Source of the DNA: Pedobacter sp. KBW06
Lineage (GTDB): Bacteria > Bacteroidota > Bacteroidia > Sphingobacteriales > Sphingobacteriaceae
Assembly (NCBI RefSeq): GCF_003852525.1
Contig: NZ_QAJL01000001.1
Coordinates: 544,983-608,982, forward strand
Length of the DNA: 64,000 nucleotides
Reading direction: 5' to 3'
Numbering within the stretch: position 1 is the first letter of the stretch; each line of letters opens with the position of its first letter. Of the stretch, positions 1-8,023 are shown piece after piece. A program made the position numbers and the translations under genes. The notes beneath the pieces are model-generated. The model saw nothing but the letters and a program-made list of their open reading frames with translations, was not told where the DNA came from and did not search any database.

Positions 1-728
1 ATAAATTATATTTTGGTGATGACGATTTGTTGGTTGCTGAGGTTGTTGACAATACCACTTCCCGCGGACGTACCATCCGTTTCTTATTTGACGGTACTGA
101 TGAAGAGTTCAGGAAGAACATCGAAATTCTGGGAGAAACTCCACTTCCAAAATACATTAAGCGTAAAGCTACTGCTCAGGATAAAGAACGTTACCAAACA
201 ATTTTCGCGAAGCATGAAGGTGCTGTTGCTGCGCCTACTGCAGGTTTACACTTTAGCAGAGAGCTGATGAAACGTCTGGAACTGAAAGGCATTAATTTCG
301 CTGAGGTGACATTACACGTTGGCTTGGGTACGTTCAGATCTGTAGAAGTAGAAGATTTAACGAAACATAAAATGGATTCTGAGCAATTCATCATTGAGCA
401 GAAAGATGCGGATATCGTAAACAAAGCCATTGAAGATAAAAGAAAAATCTGTGCAGTAGGTACCACTTCTATGCGTGCGATTGAATCGGCTGTTTCTTCA
501 GGAAAAATGCTTAAACCAGCAAACGACTGGACCAGTAAATTTATCTTCCCTCCATATGATTTCAGTATTGCGAACTCCATGATCACCAACTTTCATACCC
601 CGGAATCGACTTTGTTGATGATGGTAAGTGCATTTGGCGGTTACGACTACGTTAGAAATGCTTATGAAGTAGCATTGAAAGAAAAATATCGTTTCTACAG
701 TTATGGAGATGCGATGTTGATCATCTAA
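1..728 (+). CDS. queA: S-adenosylmethionine:tRNA ribosyltransferase-isomerase, 5'-truncated by the window edge
   Basis: QueA transfers and isomerises the ribosyl group of S-adenosylmethionine onto 7-aminomethyl-7-deazaguanine in tRNA, the penultimate step of queuosine synthesis in the cytoplasm. The frame is open from base 3 and shows about 242 C-terminal residues; the family is near 350, so roughly 105 N-terminal residues lie outside the window. Visible family blocks are [10 protein letters not shown], the [10 protein letters not shown] stretch, [10 protein letters not shown] and the C-terminal [18 protein letters not shown] block. A hairpin terminator follows, so this is the last gene of its transcript. 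Identification is firm. Confidence 0.95.
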   Translation, partial: KLYFGDDDLLVAEVVDNTTSRGRTIRFLFDGTDEEFRKNIEILGETPLPKYIKRKATAQDKERYQTIFAKHEGAVAAPTAGLHFSRELMKRLELKGINFAEVTLHVGLGTFRSVEVEDLTKHKMDSEQFIIEQKDADIVNKAIEDKRKICAVGTTSMRAIESAVSSGKMLKPANDWTSKFIFPPYDFSIANSMITNFHTPESTLLMMVSAFGGYDYVRNAYEVALKEKYRFYSYGDAMLII

Positions 729-747
729 TCATATCATAAAAACATTG

Positions 748-796
748 AAAATAGGAGATTTCAGACCATTATAGGTTTAGATCTCCTATTTTTGTT
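748..796 (+). terminator. Rho-independent terminator after queA
   Basis: AAAATAGGAGAT (748-759) pairs perfectly with ATCTCCTATTTT (781-792), a 12-bp stem with a 21-nt loop, and a T-rich tail follows. It separates queA from ispD. Confidence 0.8.
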
Positions 797-813
797 TTAA
801 AGACAAAATACAA

Positions 814-1488
814 ATGAAGTATTACGCAATTATCGTAGCAGGTGGATCCGGAAGCAGGATGCAGCATAAAATTGCCAAGCAGTTTTTACTGTTGGATGGA
901 AAACCCCTGCTGATGCATACCCTGGAAGCCTTTGCAGCATGCCCTTTAAATCCCGAAATACTCCTTGTGCTGAACATTCATCAGCATCAATACTGGGAAG
1001 AGCTATGCAAGGCCCACAGCTTCGCCATTCCACATCAGGTCATCAAAGGTGGGGAACAGCGGTTTCATTCCGTTAAAAACGGGCTGAAGGCCATTAAAGG
1101 CAAAGGTATCGTTGCAGTACATGATGCGGTGCGGCCATTGGTAAGCCCTTCCCTGATTTCAAGGTCTTTCGAGGCAGCGGAAGCACATGGCAATGCAGTA
1201 GCCGGTATTCCTCCTACGGATTCGGTCAGAAAGGTTTTGTTCGATGGAAAAACTGAAGCTTTGAACAGAAACGAGCTTTTACTCATTCAGACACCTCAGA
1301 CATTTGCAATAGAAATATTAAGGAAGGCCTACCAGCAGCCATTCAGAAATGAATTTACGGACGATGCTTCTGTAGCCGAATACTCCGGCTTTACCATTCA
1401 CATCATTGAAGGTGCCAGGGAAAACCTCAAAATCACCTATCCTGAGGATCTGGAGATGGCCTCCATTTTAATGAAGAAAGGTTCCTGA
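814..1488 (+). CDS. ispD: 2-C-methyl-D-erythritol 4-phosphate cytidylyltransferase
   Basis: IspD couples CTP to MEP to give CDP-methylerythritol in the non-mevalonate isoprenoid pathway. The 224 residues match the usual family length. The N-terminal nucleotide loop is IVAGGSGSRM (residues 7-16), followed by IAKQF where most homologues have PKQF, so the Pro is Ala here while the catalytic Lys stays. HDAVRPLVS near residue 104 is the conserved HDAARP block and TDDASVAE near 185 the C-terminal family motif. The gene sits alone between two terminators, and its stop codon lies inside the downstream terminator stem. Confidence 0.96.
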   Translation: MKYYAIIVAGGSGSRMQHKIAKQFLLLDGKPLLMHTLEAFAACPLNPEILLVLNIHQHQYWEELCKAHSFAIPHQVIKGGEQRFHSVKNGLKAIKGKGIVAVHDAVRPLVSPSLISRSFEAAEAHGNAVAGIPPTDSVRKVLFDGKTEALNRNELLLIQTPQTFAIEILRKAYQQPFRNEFTDDASVAEYSGFTIHIIEGARENLKITYPEDLEMASILMKKGS

Positions 1489-1513
1489 GTAATTCAGGAA
1501 CCTTTCTTTTTAT
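1474..1513. terminator. Bidirectional terminator between ispD and a convergent small gene
   Basis: AAGAAAGGTTCCTGA (1474-1488) pairs perfectly with 1494-1508 around a 5-nt loop. T runs lie on the plus side and A runs on the other, so it can serve ispD and the convergent small gene. The ispD stop codon is part of the stem. Confidence 0.88.
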
Positions 1514-1527
1514 ACGATCAGCATCAA

Positions 1528-1689
1528 TTATGCAGCCCTGTTGATCACTTTCAATAGGATTGCAATGATGGCAATCACAAGAAGGATGTGAATCAGGTTT
1601 CCTACATTCGGACCAAAGCCCCCGAAGAAAAAACCAATGACCCATAAGATCACGAATACTACTGCTACCAAATAAAGTAAATTTCCCAT
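1528..1689 (-). CDS. lmo0937-family small membrane protein
   Basis: This 53-residue protein begins MGNLLYLVAVVFVILWVIGF. It has two hydrophobic segments (about residues 4-23 and 31-47) separated by a glycine-rich turn with GGFGPN, and ends in a short basic tail (KVINRAA). This is the layout of the lmo0937-family membrane proteins common in Bacteroidota and Firmicutes, whose function is unknown and which are often linked with stress. The ATG at 1689 is the only sensible start. It is convergent with ispD and shares its terminator. Confidence 0.85.
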   Translation of the reverse strand: MGNLLYLVAVVFVILWVIGFFFGGFGPNVGNLIHILLVIAIIAILLKVINRAA

Positions 1690-1798
1690 AACGTTTAATT
1701 TTAAGTATGTGTTTTTTTAGATAGATAAAGAGAATTGTCAAACAATCTCATGACATTACATAAACAATGTTCGTTCCAAAAAGTTTACTTAAAAAAAA

Positions 1799-1817
1799 AT
1801 GTACAAAACTTGTACAT
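1799..1817. promoter_or_regulatory. Inverted repeat upstream of the small membrane protein gene
   Basis: ATGTACAA and TTGTACAT form a perfect 8-bp inverted repeat with a 3-nt spacer, about 110 bp upstream of the start at 1689. There is no T tract typical of a terminator, so an operator is the more likely reading. The binding protein is unknown. Confidence 0.35.
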
Positions 1818-1831
1818 CAAAAAAACGGTAT

Positions 1832-1861
1832 AAAAAAGAAAGGCCCCGGGATGCGGAGCCT
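1832..1861 (-). terminator. Terminator of the DUF2795 gene
   Basis: On the minus strand AGGCTCCG pairs with CGGGGCCT (one T-G wobble) around a CATCC loop, then TTCTTTTTT follows. It lies about 30 bases after the stop of the gene at 1891-2112. Confidence 0.75.
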
Positions 1862-1890
1862 CTAAAAACATTACTAAGAAGTACTAAAGA

Positions 1891-2112
1891 TTAATATTCG
1901 TCTTCGTTGAAGAAAAAGTCGTCTTTAGTAGGATAATCAGGCCAAATTTCTTCGATGGTTTCATATGGTTCCCCATCATCTTCCAAAGCTTGTAAATTTT
2001 CAATCACCTCTACAGGTGCGCCTGATCTTATACCGTAATCAATTAATTCGTCTTTTGTTGCAGGCCATGGAGCGTCTTCCAAATGCGATGCGAGTTCTAA
2101 TGTCCAATACAT
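1891..2112 (-). CDS. DUF2795-family acidic protein
   Basis: A 73-residue, strongly acidic protein starting MYWTLELASHLEDAPWPATK. The pattern of hydrophobic residues with APWPATKDELIDYGIRSGAP and a closing EEIWPDYPTKDDFFFNEDEY is typical of the short DUF2795 proteins that are highly conserved in Bacteroidota; function is not established. It is on the same strand as the adenosyltransferase but is separated by 85 bp and has its own terminator, so it may be transcribed alone or as the tail of that operon. Confidence 0.85.
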   Translation of the reverse strand: MYWTLELASHLEDAPWPATKDELIDYGIRSGAPVEVIENLQALEDDGEPYETIEEIWPDYPTKDDFFFNEDEY

Positions 2113-2197
2113 ATTTCTTATACTATTAAGTTATTCTAATTCGTTTCGCAAAAGTATATTAAAAAACATGAGCAAAACAAACTTTTTTTCAACGTTT

Positions 2198-2746
2198 TTA
2201 TAGACGCGGAATCCAGATGTTTTCATCCGTTTTTGCATCTAAATTCAGTTTTCGTGCCAAAACAAATAAATAATCGCTTAAACGGTTTAAATAAATCGTC
2301 ATTTTTTCGTCAACAAAGCTTTCTGAGGCCAAATGTACGGTTAAACGCTCTGCACGGCGACAAATACAACGTGCAACATGGCAAAAAGAAACGACCGTTG
2401 TTCCGCCCGGCAATACGAAATGTTTCAATTCTGGCAGTACTTCATTCATCTGATCCATCTCCTGCTCCAGCAAATTGATGTCACTTTCATGTAAATCCGG
2501 AATTTTCATTCTTGATTTTTCAGGATCTGCAGCCAGTGAAGCGCCTACAGTAAACAGTCTGTCCTGGATTTCTTTCAGTATTTTCTGATGATGAACGTCG
2601 ATATCCTGGCACATGATCAGCCCGATATACGAGTTGAGTTCATCTACTGTTCCATAACATTCTATGCGCAAATGGTATTTCGGTACCCGGGTACCTCCAA
2701 TCAGTGAGGTCAAACCCTTATCACCTGTCTTGGTGTATATCTTCAT
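2198..2746 (-). CDS. PduO-type cob(I)alamin adenosyltransferase
   Basis: The enzyme transfers the adenosyl group of ATP to Co(I) corrinoid, producing coenzyme B12. The 182-residue length and three family blocks are present: the N-terminal ATP-binding TKTGDKGLTSLIGG (residues 4-17), RIECYGTVDELNSYIG, and the C-terminal CRRAERLTV plus YLNRLSDYLFVLARK. It is the PduO class, not the CobA/BtuR class. It lies 9 bp downstream of the ABC ATPase on the same strand and is probably co-transcribed. No other cobalamin gene is in the window, so the corrinoid is presumably salvaged or made elsewhere. Confidence 0.93.
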   Translation of the reverse strand: MKIYTKTGDKGLTSLIGGTRVPKYHLRIECYGTVDELNSYIGLIMCQDIDVHHQKILKEIQDRLFTVGASLAADPEKSRMKIPDLHESDINLLEQEMDQMNEVLPELKHFVLPGGTTVVSFCHVARCICRRAERLTVHLASESFVDEKMTIYLNRLSDYLFVLARKLNLDAKTDENIWIPRL

Positions 2747-2755
2747 GAAAGGATA

Positions 2756-3514
2756 TTAGCTTATTTTCTCAAAATCATCGCCTTTGGCTTCCAGTTTGGT
2801 CAGACGTGGCGATACCGTTTTAATGTCAGTATTCAGGTAGTCTTTCTCGATCAGCCCATCACGCATCCGTACAATACGGTGTGCATGTTGTGCAATATCC
2901 TCTTCGTGCGTCACCAGGATAATCGTATTTCCTTTACTGTGGATCTCTTCCAGCAAGCCCATAATTTCTATGGACGTTTTTGTGTCCAGGTTCCCTGTAG
3001 GCTCATCCGCAAGAATGATAGAAGGATTGTTGATCAATGCCCTGGCTACCGCAACCCTCTGGCGCTGTCCACCGGAAAGCTCATTTGGTTTATGCGTCAC
3101 CCTGTTGCCCAGGCCCACATTTTCCAGCGCTTTCTGTGCCCTGGCATCGCGTTCCTTTTTATTTGCTCCGGCGTAGATCAGCGGAAGTGCCACATTATCT
3201 AAAGAAGTGGAGCGGGGTAACAGGTTAAAAGTCTGGAAAACGAAGCCAATTTCCTTATTACGAACTTCTGCGAGTTCATTGTCGGTCATCTGACTTACAT
3301 TAATACCATTCAGGACATAGTCGCCCTTACTTGGCGTGTCCAGGCAACCGAGAATATTCATCAGGGTAGACTTTCCGGAACCTGAGGGGCCCATTAATGC
3401 CACAAATTCCCCTTTATGTATATCCAATGAAACTGATTTTAGCGCATGGATGACTTCCGCCCCTATCACGTATTTACGACCTATATCTTTGATGTTGATT
3501 AACGCTTTTTCCAT
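2756..3514 (-). CDS. ABC transporter ATP-binding protein, LolD/MacB type
   Basis: A 252-residue cytoplasmic ATPase. Walker A is GPSGSGKST (residues 42-50), the signature is [15 protein letters not shown] near residue 146, Walker B is [12 protein letters not shown] and the switch His is in ILVTHE. The [18 protein letters not shown] stretch and DEPTGNLDT are typical of the LolD/MacB/FtsE-like class that drives lipoprotein sorting or efflux. The matching permease is not adjacent; neighbours are gatC and the adenosyltransferase. The exact substrate cannot be assigned. Confidence 0.92.
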   Translation of the reverse strand: MEKALINIKDIGRKYVIGAEVIHALKSVSLDIHKGEFVALMGPSGSGKSTLMNILGCLDTPSKGDYVLNGINVSQMTDNELAEVRNKEIGFVFQTFNLLPRSTSLDNVALPLIYAGANKKERDARAQKALENVGLGNRVTHKPNELSGGQRQRVAVARALINNPSIILADEPTGNLDTKTSIEIMGLLEEIHSKGNTIILVTHEEDIAQHAHRIVRMRDGLIEKDYLNTDIKTVSPRLTKLEAKGDDFEKIS

Positions 3515-3577
3515 TGAAATTTATTTATTCCTGTTTCGTTTTAGACGGTCATCTACCCCCGGATGTTACATCTGTCT

Positions 3578-3868
3578 TTATTTTTCTATGATTTTTGGGA
3601 CCATAAAGAAGTTTTCATTGTGTCTGGCGGAATTCTTCAGCCCCTCTTCTACCGTAATTTCCTGCTTTATCTGATCTTCCCGCCATACATTCTCCTCTGT
3701 ATTCATGTAGACCAAAGGTGCCACACCGATTGTATCCAGCTCATTCAGCTTCTCCATAAATGTAAGGATCTTATTCATATCCGCCATCAATGTATCGACT
3801 TCTTTATCTTCGATTGCGATTCTCGCCAGGTTTGCAACTTTATCTATCGTTTGCTTATCTATCGTCAT
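3578..3868 (-). CDS. gatC: Asp-tRNA(Asn)/Glu-tRNA(Gln) amidotransferase subunit C
   Basis: GatC stabilises the GatCAB complex that amidates mischarged Glu-tRNA(Gln) or Asp-tRNA(Asn). The 96-residue protein has the family start IDKQTIDKVANLARIAIEDKE, the central MNKILTFMEKLNELDT and the Ala/Val-Pro hinge GVAPLVYMN. Its ATG overlaps the stop of the upstream acyltransferase gene by 4 bp (ATGA), so the two are translationally coupled. gatA and gatB are not in the window. Confidence 0.94.
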   Translation of the reverse strand: MTIDKQTIDKVANLARIAIEDKEVDTLMADMNKILTFMEKLNELDTIGVAPLVYMNTEENVWREDQIKQEITVEEGLKNSARHNENFFMVPKIIEK

Positions 3869-4599
3869 GCTCTAATCAGTTTACTGTTTATTAAATCAAA
3901 AATGCGTTCTTTTAAAAGATCAGCATCTGCTATTGTTAAATCTGCAGTGTTTACAGGCTTATGGATGTAAATATCACAAATTCCCGGCGTACTACCATAT
4001 TTCGAGCCGTCATCCCACATCTTTTTCCATACATCCGTTAAACTGACTGCCACAACAGGAATCTTTTTTTCTATCGCCAGGCGGAAAGGCCCGTTTTTAA
4101 AAGGATGTAATATAGGAGGATAATGCGTTCCATCAATCTTTCCTTCCGGAAAAATGATCAGGCTCCAACCTTTCCCCAGGGTCTCCCCTGCTTTTTTAAA
4201 AGCCCTGAAAGCGGAGATCTTACTTTCCCTGTTTACTGAAATGTCTATCGTATTGAAGAAAATTTTCAGGACCGGGTTACTCCTGAGCTCATCCTTCCCC
4301 ATAAAATGAAATTTACCTTTCGCCAGGATACAAAAAAGCATGATGTCCAGATTGGAAGCATGATTGGCACAATAAATATAGGTCTGGTCTTGATCCAGGG
4401 GCTGTTCATAGGTAAAGCGGAAAAATATCCCGGTCAGCCAGCTGCTGAGGATGCTCTTTACTTTTCGCAGTTTATTTAAGGTCCCATACCCTCCGGGCGA
4501 TTGCGCGGCCAGGTAATAAAACGGATAGAAAAGTGCCGAAAGGATTAGGATAACAGAGATCGAATAAAGGCGATGGGTATGCTTAAGCAGGCGGATCAT
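3865..4599 (-). CDS. 1-acyl-sn-glycerol-3-phosphate acyltransferase family protein
   Basis: PlsC-like acyltransferase of 244 residues with an N-terminal membrane segment (about residues 12-32). The catalytic HX4D motif is in CANHASNLD and the glycerophosphate-binding block is IIFPEGKIDG. It probably acylates lysophosphatidic acid or another lysolipid at the inner membrane. It heads the minus-strand group acyltransferase-gatC-ATPase-adenosyltransferase and overlaps gatC by 4 bp. Bacteroidota carry several paralogues, so the substrate is an inference. Confidence 0.9.
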   Translation of the reverse strand: MIRLLKHTHRLYSISVILILSALFYPFYYLAAQSPGGYGTLNKLRKVKSILSSWLTGIFFRFTYEQPLDQDQTYIYCANHASNLDIMLFCILAKGKFHFMGKDELRSNPVLKIFFNTIDISVNRESKISAFRAFKKAGETLGKGWSLIIFPEGKIDGTHYPPILHPFKNGPFRLAIEKKIPVVAVSLTDVWKKMWDDGSKYGSTPGICDIYIHKPVNTADLTIADADLLKERIFDLINSKLIRA

Positions 4600-4739
4600 T
4601 GCGCCAAAACTACAAAAATTACGATATAAGCCTGTAAAAACGTTCAGCCGAATGTAAATTCAAAGCAATTGCTATTTATAAAGCATAAAAATAAAATTAT
4701 AGGTGTCCCTAATACCTGTTTTTTATTAATTTCGTCCCT

Positions 4740-5738
4740 ATGAAAGAAACGGTAGTTAGCGGGATTCGTCCTACAGGAAATTTACACCTGGGAAATTATT
4801 TTGGTGCAGTAAAGAACTTTGTAAAGATGCAATATGATTTTAATTGCTTCTTTTTTATTGCCGACCTTCACTCTCTGACCACTCATCCGACACCTGGTGA
4901 CCTTCATGGCTATGTAAAACACGTTTTAGTAGAATACCTGGCTTGCGGAATCAATCCGGAAGAAACCACCATTTATATCCAGTCTGACGTGCCTGAGGTT
5001 ACAGAATTATATTTATACCTGAACATGAATGCCTATATGGGCGAACTGGAGCGCAGTGCTTCCTTTAAAGATAAAGTAAGAACTCAGCCAGACAATGTGA
5101 ATGCAGGCTTATTAACTTACCCAACGCTGATGGCGGCTGATATTTTAATCCATAAAGCGGTTAAAGTTCCGGTAGGAAAAGATCAGGAACAACATTTGGA
5201 AATGACCCGTACCTTTGGAAACAGATTCAACAGGTTGTATAACCATGAAATGTTCCCTGAAGTGCAGGCCTTTAACTTTGATGAGAACCTGGTAAAAGTT
5301 CCTGGTTTGGATGGAAAAGGAAAAATGAGCAAGTCTTCAGGTGATGGCAGCTGCATTTATCTGGCCGACAGCCCGGAAATCATCCGTAAGAAAGTTTCCC
5401 GTGCGGTAACTGACGGTGGTCCAACGGAAGACAATCAGCCAAAACCGGAAGCCATTCAAAACTTATTTGACCTGATGAAAATCGTTTCTCCGGCAGATAC
5501 CATGAAGCATTTTGACGACCTTTACAATACCCGCGCCATCCGTTACGGAGATTTCAAAAAGCAACTTGCAGAAGATATGATTGTCTTTAACACGCCTATC
5601 CGTGAAAAAATCGAAGAGATCTCGAAAGACACCTCATACCTCCGTCAGGTGGCCAAACATGGTGCATTAAAAGCAAGAGAAAGCGCACAGAAAACAATTA
5701 AAGAAGCAAGGGAACTCATTGGATTCAAATCCTTTTAA
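4740..5738 (+). CDS. trpS: Tryptophanyl-tRNA synthetase
   Basis: Class I aminoacyl-tRNA synthetase charging tRNA(Trp). The 332 residues match the family length. The HIGH-type motif is GNLHLGNYFG (about residues 13-22) and the KMSKS loop is intact in GKGKMSKSSG (about 193-201). The Trp-binding region includes MNAYMGELERSASFKDK and VPVGKDQEQHLEMTR. The gene is divergent from the acyltransferase; a TAATTTCG sequence resembling the Bacteroidota -7 box lies just ahead of the ATG. It is followed after 51 bp by the deoxynucleoside kinase. Confidence 0.97.
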   Translation: MKETVVSGIRPTGNLHLGNYFGAVKNFVKMQYDFNCFFFIADLHSLTTHPTPGDLHGYVKHVLVEYLACGINPEETTIYIQSDVPEVTELYLYLNMNAYMGELERSASFKDKVRTQPDNVNAGLLTYPTLMAADILIHKAVKVPVGKDQEQHLEMTRTFGNRFNRLYNHEMFPEVQAFNFDENLVKVPGLDGKGKMSKSSGDGSCIYLADSPEIIRKKVSRAVTDGGPTEDNQPKPEAIQNLFDLMKIVSPADTMKHFDDLYNTRAIRYGDFKKQLAEDMIVFNTPIREKIEEISKDTSYLRQVAKHGALKARESAQKTIKEARELIGFKSF

Positions 5739-5789
5739 CCCTTTAGTATAAATCATATAGCTACAATAGCTACCTTAAAAGAAAAATAT

Positions 5790-6404
5790 ATGCACATAGC
5801 TATAGTTGGAAATATTGGCGCCGGTAAAACCACATTAACAGGATTATTGGCCAAACATTATGGCTGGGAAGCTTTATATGAAGCGGTAGAGGACAATCCT
5901 TATCTGGAAGATTTTTATAGCGACATGAAAAGGTGGAGCTTTAACCTGCAGATTTACTTTTTAAACAGCCGTTTTCAGCAGATTGTAGATATTGAAAGCA
6001 ATAAACGTAATGTCATTCAGGACAGAACGATTTACGAAGATGCGCACATCTTTGCGGAAAACCTGCATGAAATGGGTTTGATGACGACCAGAGACCACCA
6101 CAATTACCGGGCGATCTTTGAGAACATTACCTCTTTCATTAAACCTCCCGATGTACTGGTTTACCTGCGTGCATCTGTACCCACGCTGGTTAACAATATC
6201 CAACGCCGTGGCCGTGAGTATGAAGCGAGTATCCGCATCGATTATTTGTCCAAGCTAAATGAAAAATACGAAGCCTGGATTAAAGATTACAGTTTAGGAA
6301 AATTACTGATCCTGGATAAGGATAAGCTTGATTTCACGAACAATCCTGAAGATTTGGGTACGATCATTCAATCAATTGATGCAGAAATAAACGGTTTATT
6401 CTAA
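5790..6404 (+). CDS. Deoxynucleoside kinase
   Basis: The 204-residue kinase phosphorylates deoxynucleosides in salvage. The P-loop is GNIGAGKTT at residues 7-15, the EXXE-type substrate region is YEAVEDNPYLEDFY, the DRS-like motif is QDRTIYEDAHIF and the LID arginines are in RRGREYEASI. This is the dCK/dGK family layout. The stop is one base from the kdsB start, so trpS, this gene, kdsB and the lipoprotein probably form one transcript. Which deoxynucleoside is preferred cannot be told from sequence. Confidence 0.92.
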   Translation: MHIAIVGNIGAGKTTLTGLLAKHYGWEALYEAVEDNPYLEDFYSDMKRWSFNLQIYFLNSRFQQIVDIESNKRNVIQDRTIYEDAHIFAENLHEMGLMTTRDHHNYRAIFENITSFIKPPDVLVYLRASVPTLVNNIQRRGREYEASIRIDYLSKLNEKYEAWIKDYSLGKLLILDKDKLDFTNNPEDLGTIIQSIDAEINGLF

Positions 6405-6405
6405 G

Positions 6406-7137
6406 ATGAAAGTATTAGGTGTGATCCCTGCCCGCTACGCTTCCACCCGTTTCCCCGGGAAACCATTGGTGGATATTCAGGGGAAAAGCATGATCCGCCG
6501 GGTTTATGAACAGGCGGCTAAAGCCTCCGGAATAGATAAAGTAGTGGTTGCTACCGATGATGAACGCATTGCTGCAGAAGTTAAAAGTTTTGGCGGCGAA
6601 TTCATCATGACGGGCAGTCAGCACCAAAGCGGTACTGATCGCTGTGCAGAAGTGGTGGGGCAGGTTCCCGGATTTGATGTGGTAGTGAATATCCAGGGTG
6701 ATGAACCCTTTATTGACCCTGCACAAATCGACCTGCTGATTTCCTGCTTTACGGAACCGCAGGTGCAGCTGGCAACCTTAATCAAGGAAATCAATACGCA
6801 TGAAGAGCTGTTCAACCACAACCTTCCGAAAGTGGTTCTGAACAGCAAAAGAGAAGCCGTTTACTTTAGCCGGCAAACGATTCCGTATATTAGAAATGCG
6901 GAAAAAGAAAACTGGCTGAAAGCACATCAGTTTTATAAGCACATCGGTATTTATGGTTATACAGTTCCTGTTTTACTGGAAATCACGAAACTCGCGCCCT
7001 CCAGCCTGGAAATCGCAGAAAGCCTGGAGCAATTGCGCTGGGTAGAAAATGGTTATTCCATTCAAACGAGGGTAACAACCATAGAAACCATTGCTATTGA
7101 TACCCCTGAAGATCTGAATAAAATCATTCGCTCATGA
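6406..7137 (+). CDS. kdsB: 3-deoxy-manno-octulosonate cytidylyltransferase
   Basis: KdsB activates KDO with CTP for lipopolysaccharide core synthesis. The 243 residues carry the nucleotide loop PARYASTRFPGKPL (residues 8-21), VVVATDDERI, the metal-binding VVNIQGDEPFIDP and the C-terminal LEQLRWVENGYSI. It follows the kinase by one base and overlaps the next gene by 4 bp (ATGA), showing tight coupling. Its presence confirms a Gram-negative envelope with KDO. Confidence 0.97.
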   Translation: MKVLGVIPARYASTRFPGKPLVDIQGKSMIRRVYEQAAKASGIDKVVVATDDERIAAEVKSFGGEFIMTGSQHQSGTDRCAEVVGQVPGFDVVVNIQGDEPFIDPAQIDLLISCFTEPQVQLATLIKEINTHEELFNHNLPKVVLNSKREAVYFSRQTIPYIRNAEKENWLKAHQFYKHIGIYGYTVPVLLEITKLAPSSLEIAESLEQLRWVENGYSIQTRVTTIETIAIDTPEDLNKIIRS

Positions 7138-7685
7138 GAAATACTTATTACGCCTTTCTGTTACTTTCCCTGGGATTCTTTGCTGCCTGCAACAGCAATA
7201 CAGGAATAGAAGGGTCCCAAAACGGAAAAGTGAATGCAGAGGGCCAGACCTTATTGAAACCTTTCAGCGACTCGGTAAAATTGGATACGTTTAAAGTTGC
7301 CCTTAAAGGAGAATCGCTAAAAGACATGGTCATGAGCTTTAACATTACGGCACACGACGGGGCAAAAATCTATCAGAAAGATTTTAAGGCAACAGATCTG
7401 ATCAAGAATTATGAATCGACCCTTGACCTTAAAAAGGAATCGAAACAAAAGGAATTTATTCAGCAGGAACTGAAACTGTTCTTTGAGGATGAGAATTTTC
7501 TGGAGCCTGCAGTGACAGAAAATGAAAACCCGGATGCCAATACCCCCGACAAAGCGTTCTTTGCGGAATTGAAGCGTTCAGGTCTAAACGGCTTCAAGTA
7601 CAGGACATCAAATGAGCAAAAGGTATATATCGCCTGGTCTGAAAAGGAGCATAAAGTACTTCCCTACTATAGCTGCTGCAAGTAA
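7134..7685 (+). CDS. Predicted lipoprotein of unknown function
   Basis: I do not recognise a family. The 183-residue product begins with a signal sequence and a lipobox-like end, LLSLGFFAACNS, with Cys19 the likely lipidation site. The mature part is hydrophilic and charged with no obvious repeat, and it ends in YYSCCK with two adjacent cysteines. It overlaps kdsB by 4 bp, so it is translated with that gene. An envelope role is a guess from the lipobox alone. Confidence 0.75.
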   Translation: MRNTYYAFLLLSLGFFAACNSNTGIEGSQNGKVNAEGQTLLKPFSDSVKLDTFKVALKGESLKDMVMSFNITAHDGAKIYQKDFKATDLIKNYESTLDLKKESKQKEFIQQELKLFFEDENFLEPAVTENENPDANTPDKAFFAELKRSGLNGFKYRTSNEQKVYIAWSEKEHKVLPYYSCCK

Positions 7686-8023
7686 CATTCATAAAACATA
7701 ACCCCTGAGGCGATCAAGAAAAGGCTTCCAGGTGCCAAAACAGCATATTTTCATTCGCTTTATGAAAAAAGTTGAAAATTATATTGCGATTAAAATATAT
7801 TTTACATTATATTTAGATAATGAAACTGTAACAAACTAAATTATAAACAACCAAAACCAGCATATTCTAACCAAATATAATTTAAAAATTGCCCGGAATT
7901 TTTCGGGCATTTTTTTTTATCCTCAATTTTTCTCTCTAAAACCAACAATATTCCTGAAAATTAATAGTTACAAAAAAATAGTTATTAGATTTAGGAACTC
8001 TCGATGAAGTTACCCGGTAATTT
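7686..8023. other. Intergenic region with terminator and AT-rich leader
   Basis: There is no gene in these 338 bp. The first half is AT-rich with no clear motif, a terminator lies at 7891-7919, and the last 100 bases form the AT-rich leader of the outer membrane protein gene. I could not fix a promoter with confidence. Confidence 0.6.
7891..7919 (+). terminator. Rho-independent terminator
   Basis: GCCCG (7891-7895) pairs with CGGGC (7904-7908) with further weak A-T pairs inside, then nine T residues follow. It ends the trpS-kdsB-lipoprotein transcript. Confidence 0.75.
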